NCBI GenBank assembly: GCA_014879375.1 | Contig: JACSSF010000101.1 | Coordinates: 1 to 36,500 of the forward strand | Origin: Lysobacteraceae bacterium | GTDB lineage: Bacteria > Pseudomonadota > Gammaproteobacteria > Xanthomonadales > Xanthomonadaceae | Reading direction: 5' to 3' | DNA length: 36,500 nucleotides | Shown: one piece after another, positions 10,461 to 19,155 of the stretch | How positions within the stretch are numbered: position 1 is the first letter of the stretch | Layout of the letters: every line of letters begins with the position of its first letter | Program-made: the position numbers and the translations under genes | The notes under the pieces: model-generated | Database searches by the model: none | Told to the model about the DNA's origin: nothing | Seen by the model: only the letters and a program-made list of their open reading frames with translations

Positions 10461-11033
10461 TCAGGTCTTGGGCAGGGTGACGCCGATCTGGCCCTGGTAC
10501 TTGCCGCCACGGTCGCGGTAACTGGTCTCGCAGACATCGTCCGCGTCCGACTGGAAGAACAGCATCTGCGCGACGCCTTCGTTCGCGTAGATGCGCGCCG
10601 GTAGCGGCGTGGTGTTGGAAAACTCCAGCGTCACGTGGCCTTCCCACTCTGGCTCGAGCGGGGTGACATTGACGATGATGCCGCAGCGCGCGTACGTGCT
10701 CTTGCCCAGGCACACCACCAGCGTGTCGCGCGGGATGCGGAAATACTCCACCGTGCGCGCCAGCGCGAAGCTGTTGGGCGGGATGATGCAGACGTCCGAT
10801 TCGATGTCGACGAAGCTACCTTCGTCGAAGTGCTTGGGATCGACGATAGTCGAGTTGATGTTGGTGAACACCTTGAATTCACGCGCGCAGCGCACGTCGT
10901 AGCCGTAGCTGGAGGTGCCGTAGCTGACGATGCGCTCGCCGTTGACTTGCTTGACCTGCCCGGCCTCGAACGGCTCGATCATGGCTTTTTCTTCGGCCAT
11001 GCGGCGGATCCAGCGGTCGCTCTTGATGCTCAT
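10461..11033 (-). CDS. dcd: dCTP deaminase
   Basis: [73 protein letters not shown]. Confidence 0.97.
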   Translation of the reverse strand: MSIKSDRWIRRMAEEKAMIEPFEAGQVKQVNGERIVSYGTSSYGYDVRCAREFKVFTNINSTIVDPKHFDEGSFVDIESDVCIIPPNSFALARTVEYFRIPRDTLVVCLGKSTYARCGIIVNVTPLEPEWEGHVTLEFSNTTPLPARIYANEGVAQMLFFQSDADDVCETSYRDRGGKYQGQIGVTLPKT

Positions 11034-11081
11034 CGATATCCCGGCTCTGGTGGTGAAGGGCGATTGTAAGGGTTGCCAGCC

Positions 11082-11924
11082 TCAGACCAGCGAGGCGGCG
11101 ATCGGCATCGACGCGCGTGGGCGCTTGGCCAGTTCCTGCAGCAAGCGTTCGGCGGCGGCGCGATAAGCCTGCGCCACTGGCGAATCGGGCTCGGCGACGA
11201 CGACCGGCACGCCGGCATCGCCCCGCTCGCGGATGCGGATGTCGAGCGGCAAGGCGCCCAGCACCGGCACGCCGTAACGCGCAGCCATGCGCTCGCCGCC
11301 ACCCGTGCCGAAGACATGTTCGGCATGGCCGCAATTCGTGCAGACGTGCACCGCCATGTTCTCGATCAGGCCCAGCACCGGCACCTCGACCTTCTCGAAC
11401 ATCTTCACCGCCTTGCCGGCATCGAGCGTGGCGATGTCCTGCGGCGTGGTCACCACCACCGCCCCCGCGACCGGGATCTTCTGCGACAGGGTGAGCTGGA
11501 TGTCGCCCGTGCCCGGCGGCAGGTCGATGATCAGGATGTCGAGATCGCCCCAGCGGGTGTCGTTGAACAGCTGCATGAGGGCCGATGTCGCCATCGGGCC
11601 GCGCCAGATCATCGGCGTGTCCTGGTCGACCAGCACTCCAATCGACATCGCCTCGATGCCGTGCCCGCGCATCGGCTCGATCGTCTTGCCGTCCGGGCTG
11701 TCCGGCTTGCCCTCGATGCCCAGCATCGCCGGGACGCTGGGCCCGTAGATGTCCGCGTCCAGCACGCCCACCCGCAGGCCGGACTGCATGAGCGCCGCGG
11801 CCAGGTTCACCGCCGTGGTCGATTTGCCCACCCCGCCCTTGCCGGAGCCGACCGCGATGACGTTGCGGATGCCAGGGTGCAGCGGCAGGTCGCGTTGGAC
11901 GGCGTGGGGGGTGAGTGCAGGCAT
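11082..11924 (-). CDS. apbC: Mrp/ApbC-type P-loop iron-sulfur carrier ATPase
   Basis: VGSGKGGVGKSTTAVNLAAAL, VLDADIYGPSVPAMLG, DLPPGTGD, CTNCGH. Confidence 0.95.
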   Translation of the reverse strand: MPALTPHAVQRDLPLHPGIRNVIAVGSGKGGVGKSTTAVNLAAALMQSGLRVGVLDADIYGPSVPAMLGIEGKPDSPDGKTIEPMRGHGIEAMSIGVLVDQDTPMIWRGPMATSALMQLFNDTRWGDLDILIIDLPPGTGDIQLTLSQKIPVAGAVVVTTPQDIATLDAGKAVKMFEKVEVPVLGLIENMAVHVCTNCGHAEHVFGTGGGERMAARYGVPVLGALPLDIRIRERGDAGVPVVVAEPDSPVAQAYRAAAERLLQELAKRPRASMPIAASLV

Positions 11925-12169
11925 GGCATCGTTTGAGGGCTCGGGATGGGTAGTTTAATGCCCAGTCCAGATGCTGGTTTCAACCTGATTCTCTTGCGTT
12001 TCTACCGATTCCAGCCCTCCATTCGGCTCGCTCCAAGCAATTCGAAGCCCCATATGAAGAAAAAGTATGGCGACCTGGTGAATTTGTTGTTAATTTCACG
12101 TTTCCGGCCACGGCCGGCTTTGCAGTTGCCTGGTACCAAAGTCGCTAGTCAAAATTTTTAGGGGGATCA

Positions 12170-15151
12170 ATGGCTGTTTTCTGGGGAGAAACAATGGCTA
12201 TACAAAACAACGCGCGCCTCAACCGCAGGGCACTGACGCTGGCACTTGCCACCGCATTGCTTGTACCGGCGGGAGGCGTACTCGCTCAAGACACCAATAC
12301 GTCTACGTCTGAGGAAAACACCGAGACAACGCAATCTCAGACTTCGAGTACCAGTCAATCCCAGTCTTCGAAGACGATCGACAAGGTGACGGTGACGGGT
12401 TCGCGCATCAAGCGCTCGGACATCGAAGGTCCCGCACCCATCACGGTGATCACTGCGGAGGAAATCCAGGCCACTGGCCTCAACACCATCTATGAGGTCC
12501 TCAACACCCTCACCCAGAACACCGGCGATGTCGACAACGACATAAATCCCAGCAGCTGGACGCCGAACGGCGCATTCATCAACCTGCGTGCCATGGGTCC
12601 GGGCTACACGCTGGTCCTGGTCAATGGTCGCCGCATGGCGGATTACCCACTGTCGTATCGCGGCGCATCCAACGCAGTCAGCACCAGCAGCATTCCGTCG
12701 GGTGCCGTCGAGCGCATCGAAATCCTCTCCGGCGGTGCATCTGCCATTTACGGCTCCGATGCGGTTGCCGGCGTCGTGAACATCATCACCAAGGAAAATT
12801 ACGAAGGCGACCAGTTCCGCATCAAGGGCGGCGGCACCATTGACGGTGGTGGCGACAACTTCACGCTGCAATGGACCGGTGGACGCAGCGGCGACAAGTG
12901 GTCGATCACCTATGGCGCCGACTACTTCTATCGCAAGCCGATCATGGCAAGCCAGCGCGACTTCATGGACTCGTACTACGACAACCCTGCCTTCGCGGGG
13001 CGGGAAGAGTTCGTGAACAACCCGGCCACGGGCATTCGCGCTTATCGGTACGCACGGTCTTCCACTCGCCCCGGCCTGCCGGGTGTGCCAGCTACCGCAA
13101 ATTACTGGATCGATGCGAGCGGCAACCTGGTCCCGAGCCTCCCGACCGAGGCCACTGGCGCAGGCTTGGCCGCCCTTCAGCACAATTGCGGCATGTTCGG
13201 TGTCTTCGAGCCCTTCAACTCGTCGGCGACCATCAGCAACGACAGGCCCAACCAATGTGGCTATTTCGGACAGCCTGCCACCCAGACCATTCAAAGCAAA
13301 TACGACCGCTTGGGCGCCTTCGTTTCAGGCTCGTATAACTTTGAAAATGGCATGCAGCTCTACGGTCAGTTCCTTGGCACCAAACTGAGCAGCATGACCG
13401 CCAGCAGCACGCGCTTTCTGCAGCCAGCAGGCGGTTACTCCACCAGCCCGCTTGGCCTCATCTACCATCTTCGCTACCTGACGCCGGACGAGATCGGTTC
13501 GCCGCAACGGATCCTGCATGATGAGCGCTCGTTCAACTTGGCCGGCGGCTTGCGCGGCACGATCTGGAACGACAAGTTCGATTGGGACTTCGGTGTTGCT
13601 CACTCACGTTTCGAATACGAAGGCAAGCGCCCATGGCTGCTCACCGGTCCGTTCTATGACTACTTCTTCGGTGGTCAGCCACAACGTGCTCCGACTGGCG
13701 TCTACAATGCGTATTCGTATTTCCCGAATTACAACGAAGAGTATTTGAAGCGCTGGCTGACACCCATCACGCCCGAAATCTATCGCTCTTTTGCCGACGA
13801 CCTGGTCACGACGGGCGACTCGCAAAGCTCGCAAGTCAACCTGACCGTGGGCGGCGATCTGTTCGATCTGCCGGCAGGCACGGTGGGCATGGCAGCCGTA
13901 CTGGAATGGGGCAGGCAGAAATACGACAATCGCCCTGACGTCCGTACGACGACCGACTATACGGGTTACGACAAGGCGATGGGCCTAACCAGTACCCGCG
14001 GCGCTGGCGAGCGTGATCGCTGGGCGGCGGGTGTGGAGTTCAGCATCCCGATCTTCAAGAACCTCAACCTAAGCCTGGCCGGTCGTCACGACGACATCGA
14101 CGGCATGGCTGAGGCCGCCAACACATGGTCGGCGGGCCTGGAGTTCCGCCCGTTCAGCAATCTCCTGCTGCGCGGCAACTACGCCACAAGTTACCGTGCG
14201 CCGGACATGGCCTATGTGTTCGCCCAGGAATCGGGCGGCTACTACAGCGTCGTCGATTACTACCGCTGCCGTCGCGACGGCTTGACCCCGACTTCGGGCA
14301 CTGGCAACCCCTGCTCCAGCAGCGCCAACCCCAACCTGAGTGCTTATTCGTATCAGGTGTTCGGTCTGCGCGAAGGCAGCCAGGACTTGGGCCCGGAAAA
14401 AGGCAAGTCCTATACCGCCGGACTGGTCTGGGACATCATCGATGGCATGTCGATTTCGGTCGATTACTACAACATCGAGCTCAAGGGCAAGGTCGCATTC
14501 CTCAGCAGCGTATACATGCTGCGTACCGAAGCGGACTGCCGCCTCGGCCAGACCGAGGAAGGCACACCCGTCGACGTGAATTCCCCGCAATGCCGGGAGT
14601 TCCTCCAGATCGTCGAGCGCAATCCCGACACGGAGCAACGGATCAACACGTTCTCGGTCTATCCGTACAACCAGTCGTTCTCCGAAACCGCCGGCGTCGA
14701 CACGGCGTGGAATTATCGTTTCAGCAATCGCTTCGGTGATTTTGCATTGAGCGCTGGCCACACCATCGTCACCAAGCTGCGCGACCAGGAATTCCCCGGC
14801 AGTACCGTGATCGACCGCCGCATCAACCGGCAGTACTTCGACTTCCGCAGTCGTGCCAACTGGAGCATGAGCTGGAGCAAGAATGGTTGGAGCACGTACC
14901 TGGGCGGCTATCGCCTGGGCTCACTGCCCAACTGGGCCGAGGATAACCGTATTGGTCCCTTCATCGTGTGGAATGGCAGTATCAGCAAGGCCATTACCAG
15001 TCAGTTGCAGATCGGCTTCCAGGTCTCCAACCTGTTTGGTGCCCGTCCGCCGCGTGATGATTCCTTCGACAGCTACCCCTATTTCTGGCGTAGCTATCAG
15101 GCTGGTGCCATCGGCCGCCAGTTTGGTGCGGACCTGACTTACAAGTTCTGA
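12170..15151 (+). CDS. TonB-dependent receptor (TBDT1)
   Basis: Signal peptide, S/T/Q-rich linker, TonB-box-like DKVTVTGSRIKRSDIEGPAPITVITAEEI, plug domain (GGASAIYGSDAVAGVVNIITK), C-terminal beta-barrel ending FGADLTYKF. In-frame ATGs at 12170 and 12194 each have an SD-like purine run. Confidence 0.95.
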   Translation: MAVFWGETMAIQNNARLNRRALTLALATALLVPAGGVLAQDTNTSTSEENTETTQSQTSSTSQSQSSKTIDKVTVTGSRIKRSDIEGPAPITVITAEEIQATGLNTIYEVLNTLTQNTGDVDNDINPSSWTPNGAFINLRAMGPGYTLVLVNGRRMADYPLSYRGASNAVSTSSIPSGAVERIEILSGGASAIYGSDAVAGVVNIITKENYEGDQFRIKGGGTIDGGGDNFTLQWTGGRSGDKWSITYGADYFYRKPIMASQRDFMDSYYDNPAFAGREEFVNNPATGIRAYRYARSSTRPGLPGVPATANYWIDASGNLVPSLPTEATGAGLAALQHNCGMFGVFEPFNSSATISNDRPNQCGYFGQPATQTIQSKYDRLGAFVSGSYNFENGMQLYGQFLGTKLSSMTASSTRFLQPAGGYSTSPLGLIYHLRYLTPDEIGSPQRILHDERSFNLAGGLRGTIWNDKFDWDFGVAHSRFEYEGKRPWLLTGPFYDYFFGGQPQRAPTGVYNAYSYFPNYNEEYLKRWLTPITPEIYRSFADDLVTTGDSQSSQVNLTVGGDLFDLPAGTVGMAAVLEWGRQKYDNRPDVRTTTDYTGYDKAMGLTSTRGAGERDRWAAGVEFSIPIFKNLNLSLAGRHDDIDGMAEAANTWSAGLEFRPFSNLLLRGNYATSYRAPDMAYVFAQESGGYYSVVDYYRCRRDGLTPTSGTGNPCSSSANPNLSAYSYQVFGLREGSQDLGPEKGKSYTAGLVWDIIDGMSISVDYYNIELKGKVAFLSSVYMLRTEADCRLGQTEEGTPVDVNSPQCREFLQIVERNPDTEQRINTFSVYPYNQSFSETAGVDTAWNYRFSNRFGDFALSAGHTIVTKLRDQEFPGSTVIDRRINRQYFDFRSRANWSMSWSKNGWSTYLGGYRLGSLPNWAEDNRIGPFIVWNGSISKAITSQLQIGFQVSNLFGARPPRDDSFDSYPYFWRSYQAGAIGRQFGADLTYKF

Positions 15152-15175
15152 TCACAGCCCTTGTAGGCACAAAGA

Positions 15176-15200
15176 AGCCCGGCATCTGCCGGGCTTTTTT
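15176..15200 (+). terminator. Rho-independent terminator after TBDT1
   Basis: AGCCCGGCATCTGCCGGGCT stem-loop followed by TTTTTT. Confidence 0.88.
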
Positions 15201-15319
15201 GTTTGTCATCCCCGTTCTGTCTGCACAAATTATTCAATCCTCTTCACCGCATGGTTTTTTGCATGCTTGCGGTCCCGGGAGTCCCTTTGCCTTGGGACAG
15301 GCGACTTCACAAACCCTTG

Positions 15320-15353
15320 TGAATTGGCCGGTCTGATGAATTGGCCGGACTGA
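15320..15353. repeat. 17-bp tandem duplication (2 copies, 1 mismatch)
   Basis: TGAATTGGCCGGTCTGA (15320-15336) followed directly by TGAATTGGCCGGACTGA (15337-15353). Confidence 0.9.
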
Positions 15354-15501
15354 GTGGTCAACAAGCCGGTCTGCCTGCCTGTATCCAGATCAATCTCGTC
15401 TGAATTGCTGCACCGCAGCTTTCACCGTTCGCCGGCGGATGGGATATAACGGGCACGTCCGATGGCAATGGCCACCGGTGAGCCTCAATTAGGAGAGACA
15501 C

Positions 15502-15939
15502 ATGCGCAAGACGTTGTTTGCACTGGCCATTGGCCTCGCCGCCATGCCGATGTTGGCACTGGCCCAGCAGTCGGCCGTGGGCAAGTGGAAGACCATCGAT
15601 GACGAAACCGGCAAGGTGAAGTCGATCGTCGAAATCACCCAGGCCACCAATGGCACGTTGCAGGGTCGTGTGATCGAGATCCTGCAGTCCGACCACGGCC
15701 CCAACCCCACCTGCGACAAGTGCTCAGGCGCCAACAAGGGCAAGCCGATCAAGGGCATGACCATCCTGTGGGGCCTGCGTCCCGATGGTGCGGGCAAATG
15801 GGCCGGCGGCACCGTGCTGGATCCCGCCAAGGGCAAGACCTACAAGTCCAAGCTCGAGATCAAGGATGGCGGCAAGAAGCTCGGGATGTCAGGGTGCGTT
15901 GCCTTCATCTGCCGCGAGCAGACATGGGTCCGCAACTGA
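15502..15939 (+). CDS. DUF2147 domain-containing secreted protein
   Basis: Signal peptide MRKTLFALAIGLAAMPMLALA; VGKWKTIDDETGKVKSIVEI...GMTILWGLRPDGAGKWAGGTVLDPAKGKTYKSKLEI...LGMSGCVAFICREQTWVR, typical of DUF2147. SD TAGGAGAG upstream. Confidence 0.92.
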   Translation: MRKTLFALAIGLAAMPMLALAQQSAVGKWKTIDDETGKVKSIVEITQATNGTLQGRVIEILQSDHGPNPTCDKCSGANKGKPIKGMTILWGLRPDGAGKWAGGTVLDPAKGKTYKSKLEIKDGGKKLGMSGCVAFICREQTWVRN

Positions 15940-15971
15940 TCGCCAGATGCTTGGATTCCATTGGCATCAAC

Positions 15972-15997
15972 AAACCCCGCTTATCAGCGGGGTTTTT
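15972..15997 (+). terminator. Rho-independent terminator after the DUF2147 gene
   Basis: AACCCCGCT-TATC-AGCGGGGTT stem-loop with T-tract. Confidence 0.88.
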
Positions 15998-16218
15998 ATG
16001 TGCTCTACCAAAGCAAAAATGCTTTTGTTCTTAACAGCTGAATCTGATGATTCATATCGATACCGATCTAAATAATTGATCCTCTCTATTGATATTGGTG
16101 TTTTCGTTTTCTGAACAGGGGGTTGCTTGTTAGGAAAGTGTTACTCTCCCGGGTCAGTCGTGTCCGGCCTTTTGAGCAGGGCGTGCACGCAGTTATGACA
16201 GCCAAGGAGATGAACTGA

Positions 16219-19068
16219 ATGAGAACCCCCCCACGATATACGCGATTGGCGCTGGCACTTGCTGCCACTCTGACTGCCTCTACTGCACTGGCCCAGCAAG
16301 CCGAAACGCAGAACCAAGGGACTAGCCAGACTACCCAGAGCAATTCCCAGAACACTTCGCAGAACCAGCAGCTTGATCGCGTCGTCGTCACCGGCTCCCT
16401 GATTCCGCAGAGCGAGCTCGAAACCTCTACGCCGGTCACCGTCATCACCGCCGAGGACATCAAGAGCCGCGGCCTGTCGACGGTTGCCGAGGTCCTGAAG
16501 GAATCCTCCTTCTCGACCGGTGGCGTGCAGAACAACCAGTCGTCCGCCTCGTTCACCCAGGGTGCCGAGACGATGAGCATGTTCGGCCTGCCGGCCGGTT
16601 ACGTGAAGTATCTGATCGACGGTCGCCCGATGGCGAACTACCCGGCGCTGTACAACGGCAGCGACGTGTTCAACAACATCAGCGGCATTCCGATCGACCT
16701 AGTCGAGCGCATCGAGATCCTGCCGGGCGGCGCTTCCTCGCTGTACGGTTCAGACGCGATCGCGGGCGTGGTCAACATCATCCTCAAGAAGCGCGTCGAC
16801 GGCACCATCGTCAGTGCCCGCTACGGCTGGTATCAGGAAGGCGGCGGCAAGAGCTACCGTGCCAGCGTGGCTGACAGCTTCAGCGGCTTCGAGGACAAGC
16901 TCAATGTGCTGGTCGGCGTGCAGGCCGAGAAGTCGGACCCGATCTGGGCCTACGACCGCGACCTGACCAAGCAGTTCAATACCAACGGTTACAACGGCGC
17001 TGCCCCGCTGGCCAGCCGTGACTGGCTGGTCTACAGCCCGTTCACCAGCTACAAGTTCATGGATCCGAACAACTGCGCCAACGTGAGCTCGGGCTTCGGC
17101 GGCACCGAAGCACTGCAGACCCGTCCCGGCTTCGGTGACGAGAACTACTGCGGCTCGATGTACACGCCGGGCTATCGCACCCTGAAGAACAGCAAGGACG
17201 GCGTCCAGCTGTACGTCAACACCACCTATGACATCGACGAGAACAACCAGTTCTATGCCGATGTCCTGCTCAGCAACGAAAAGGTCAAGTACCACATCGG
17301 CTCCGGCTACACGTGGTGGGGCACCGGCGTCAAATGGGGCTATTACTACGACCCGAACCTTGACGACCTCGTGAACCTGCAGCGCGGCTTCACGCCCGAG
17401 GACATGGGGAATTGGGAAAACAGCATGGCGGAGAACAAGAGCCGTTCCTACCATGTGAACGCCGGTTTCCGCGGCACCCTGGGTTCCGAGTCCAACTGGG
17501 ATTACGACATCGGCGTATCGCGCACCGAGTATCGCCTGGACGAAAAGGACCTGGCCCGTCTGGCCGATCCGATCAATGACTTCTTCCAGAACAAGGTCCT
17601 CGGTCCGCAGCTTGGCTGGGATCCCTACTACAACGCCTATCCGGTCTTCACCCCGGACTACGCCGCGTTCTACACGATGCTGACGCCGCAGGAGTTCTAC
17701 AGCTTCATGGGCGAGACCACCTCGCGCAGCAAGACCTACGACAACATGATCCGCGCGATGTTCACCAACAGTGCGCTGTTCCAGTTGCCGGGCGGCGATG
17801 CCGGTATCGCTGTCGGCGCGGAGGTCGGCACGCAGGGCTGGTCGTACACGCCGGATGCACGTCTGTTGAACGGCGACATCTGGGGCACCACCGCTGTCAG
17901 TGGTCAGGGCGATCGTTCGCGTTACGCGGTCGTCGGTGAACTGCGCCTGCCGGTATGGGAGCCGCTGACCATTTCGGCATCGGCCCGTTACGATGGCTAC
18001 CGCGCTGCAGGCCAGGAAATTTCCAAGCCGACCTACAGCCTGGCGTTCGAATACCGTCCGATCCAATCGTTGCTGATCCGCGGCAAATACGGCACGGCGT
18101 TCCGTTCCCCCAGCTTGGCCGACCAGTTCCAGGGCGTCAGTGGCTTCTACAGCTACACGACCGACTACTACAACTGCCAGCTGCTGGGCTTCGAGCCGGG
18201 CAACACGGATGCTTGCCCGAGTCGTTTCTCGAACGTGCAGTTCTTCGGCCAGCAGGCCGGCAATCCCGAACTGGAGCCGATCAACGCCAAGGCCTGGACC
18301 GCTGGCGTCGTATTCGCCCCGACTGGTCGTTTCTCGATCAGCGCCGACTACCTGAACTGGAAGATCGAGGACGAAGTCGCGCAGCAGAGCGTCAACCAGC
18401 TGATGCTGGACGAAATGTTCTGCCGCACTGGTCAGCTCGACATCAATTCGGGTACTTGCCAAGCGGCTCTGTCGCAGGTCACGCGCGGCAGCGCCGGCAC
18501 CATCCAGTCGATCTTCGTCAACAAGATCAATATCGCCCGCCGCGAGCTGGAAGCCGTCAACGTCGCACTGAACTACCAGCAGCCACTGGGCAGCTACGGT
18601 GACCTGTTCTTCAGCGGCAACTGGACCAAGAACCTGAAGCACGTAGGCCAGACTTATCCGACCGATCCCGAAGTCGATTGGCTGAACGATCCGTATTACA
18701 GCTCGGACCCGAAGTATCGCGCCAATGCATCGGTGGGCTGGAAGTGGAACCGTTTTGCCACCACCGTCTATGCCAACCACATCGGCCCGACCCCGAACTA
18801 TCGCGCCCAGCTGAGTCCGACCGGTTATGCCTTTGCAGGAGCTGGCGAACTGTCGTCGTACACCACGTACAACGCCAGCATCGGTTTCGACGTCACCGAG
18901 GACTTCGAGTTGTCCTTCATGGTCAACAATGTCAGCAACAAGATGCCCGACATGGACGTGCACAGCTATCCGGGTTCTTCCGGCGCCCCGTACAACGGCA
19001 GCAACTTCAGCCCGTACGGCCGTGCCTACTATCTGGAAGCACGCTGGAACTTCGGCAAGTCCGAGTAA
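16219..19068 (+). CDS. TonB-dependent receptor (TBDT2)
   Basis: Signal peptide, Q/N/S/T-rich linker, TonB-box-like DRVVVTGSLIPQSELETSTPVTVITAEDI, plug (GGASSLYGSDAIAGVVNIILKK), barrel with AFRSPSLADQF and C-terminal YYLEARWNFGKSE; SD AAGGAGA upstream. Confidence 0.95.
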   Translation: MRTPPRYTRLALALAATLTASTALAQQAETQNQGTSQTTQSNSQNTSQNQQLDRVVVTGSLIPQSELETSTPVTVITAEDIKSRGLSTVAEVLKESSFSTGGVQNNQSSASFTQGAETMSMFGLPAGYVKYLIDGRPMANYPALYNGSDVFNNISGIPIDLVERIEILPGGASSLYGSDAIAGVVNIILKKRVDGTIVSARYGWYQEGGGKSYRASVADSFSGFEDKLNVLVGVQAEKSDPIWAYDRDLTKQFNTNGYNGAAPLASRDWLVYSPFTSYKFMDPNNCANVSSGFGGTEALQTRPGFGDENYCGSMYTPGYRTLKNSKDGVQLYVNTTYDIDENNQFYADVLLSNEKVKYHIGSGYTWWGTGVKWGYYYDPNLDDLVNLQRGFTPEDMGNWENSMAENKSRSYHVNAGFRGTLGSESNWDYDIGVSRTEYRLDEKDLARLADPINDFFQNKVLGPQLGWDPYYNAYPVFTPDYAAFYTMLTPQEFYSFMGETTSRSKTYDNMIRAMFTNSALFQLPGGDAGIAVGAEVGTQGWSYTPDARLLNGDIWGTTAVSGQGDRSRYAVVGELRLPVWEPLTISASARYDGYRAAGQEISKPTYSLAFEYRPIQSLLIRGKYGTAFRSPSLADQFQGVSGFYSYTTDYYNCQLLGFEPGNTDACPSRFSNVQFFGQQAGNPELEPINAKAWTAGVVFAPTGRFSISADYLNWKIEDEVAQQSVNQLMLDEMFCRTGQLDINSGTCQAALSQVTRGSAGTIQSIFVNKINIARRELEAVNVALNYQQPLGSYGDLFFSGNWTKNLKHVGQTYPTDPEVDWLNDPYYSSDPKYRANASVGWKWNRFATTVYANHIGPTPNYRAQLSPTGYAFAGAGELSSYTTYNASIGFDVTEDFELSFMVNNVSNKMPDMDVHSYPGSSGAPYNGSNFSPYGRAYYLEARWNFGKSE

Positions 19069-19083
19069 TCCAGCTTTGGCGAA

Positions 19084-19111
19084 AAAAACCCCCGCTACGG
19101 CGGGGGTTTTT
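19084..19111. terminator. Bidirectional intrinsic terminator between TBDT2 and the convergent sulfotransferase gene
   Basis: AAAAACCCCCGC-TACG-GCGGGGGTTTTT: strong stem with T-tracts on both strands, between convergent stop codons. Confidence 0.85.
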
Positions 19112-19155
19112 CATGGGTGATCCAATCCGCGTCGATGCAAGTCGTTACATGTAGC

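Noticed and set aside
11946-12161. 71-aa ORF upstream of TBDT1 as a coding gene or RiPP precursor
   Set aside because: No SD, no recognisable leader/core pattern, and it overlaps likely regulatory sequence. Only the internal 35-codon ORF is kept as a weak leader-peptide possibility.
16008-16026. AAAGCA-AAAA-TGCTTT hairpin after the DUF2147 terminator as a second terminator or small RNA end
   Set aside because: Short AT-rich stem and weak T-tract; the strong GC terminator at 15972-15997 already accounts for termination.
16750-18963. 737-aa antisense ORF opposite TBDT2
   Set aside because: Translation has the Val/Ala/Arg/Gly/His-rich texture of the complement of a GC-rich gene; TBDT2 on the plus strand is unambiguous.
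12170-19068. TBDT1 and TBDT2 as a recent tandem duplication
   Set aside because: They share architecture and TBDT motifs but diverge strongly over most of their length, and a DUF2147 gene separates them. They are not a recent duplicate pair.
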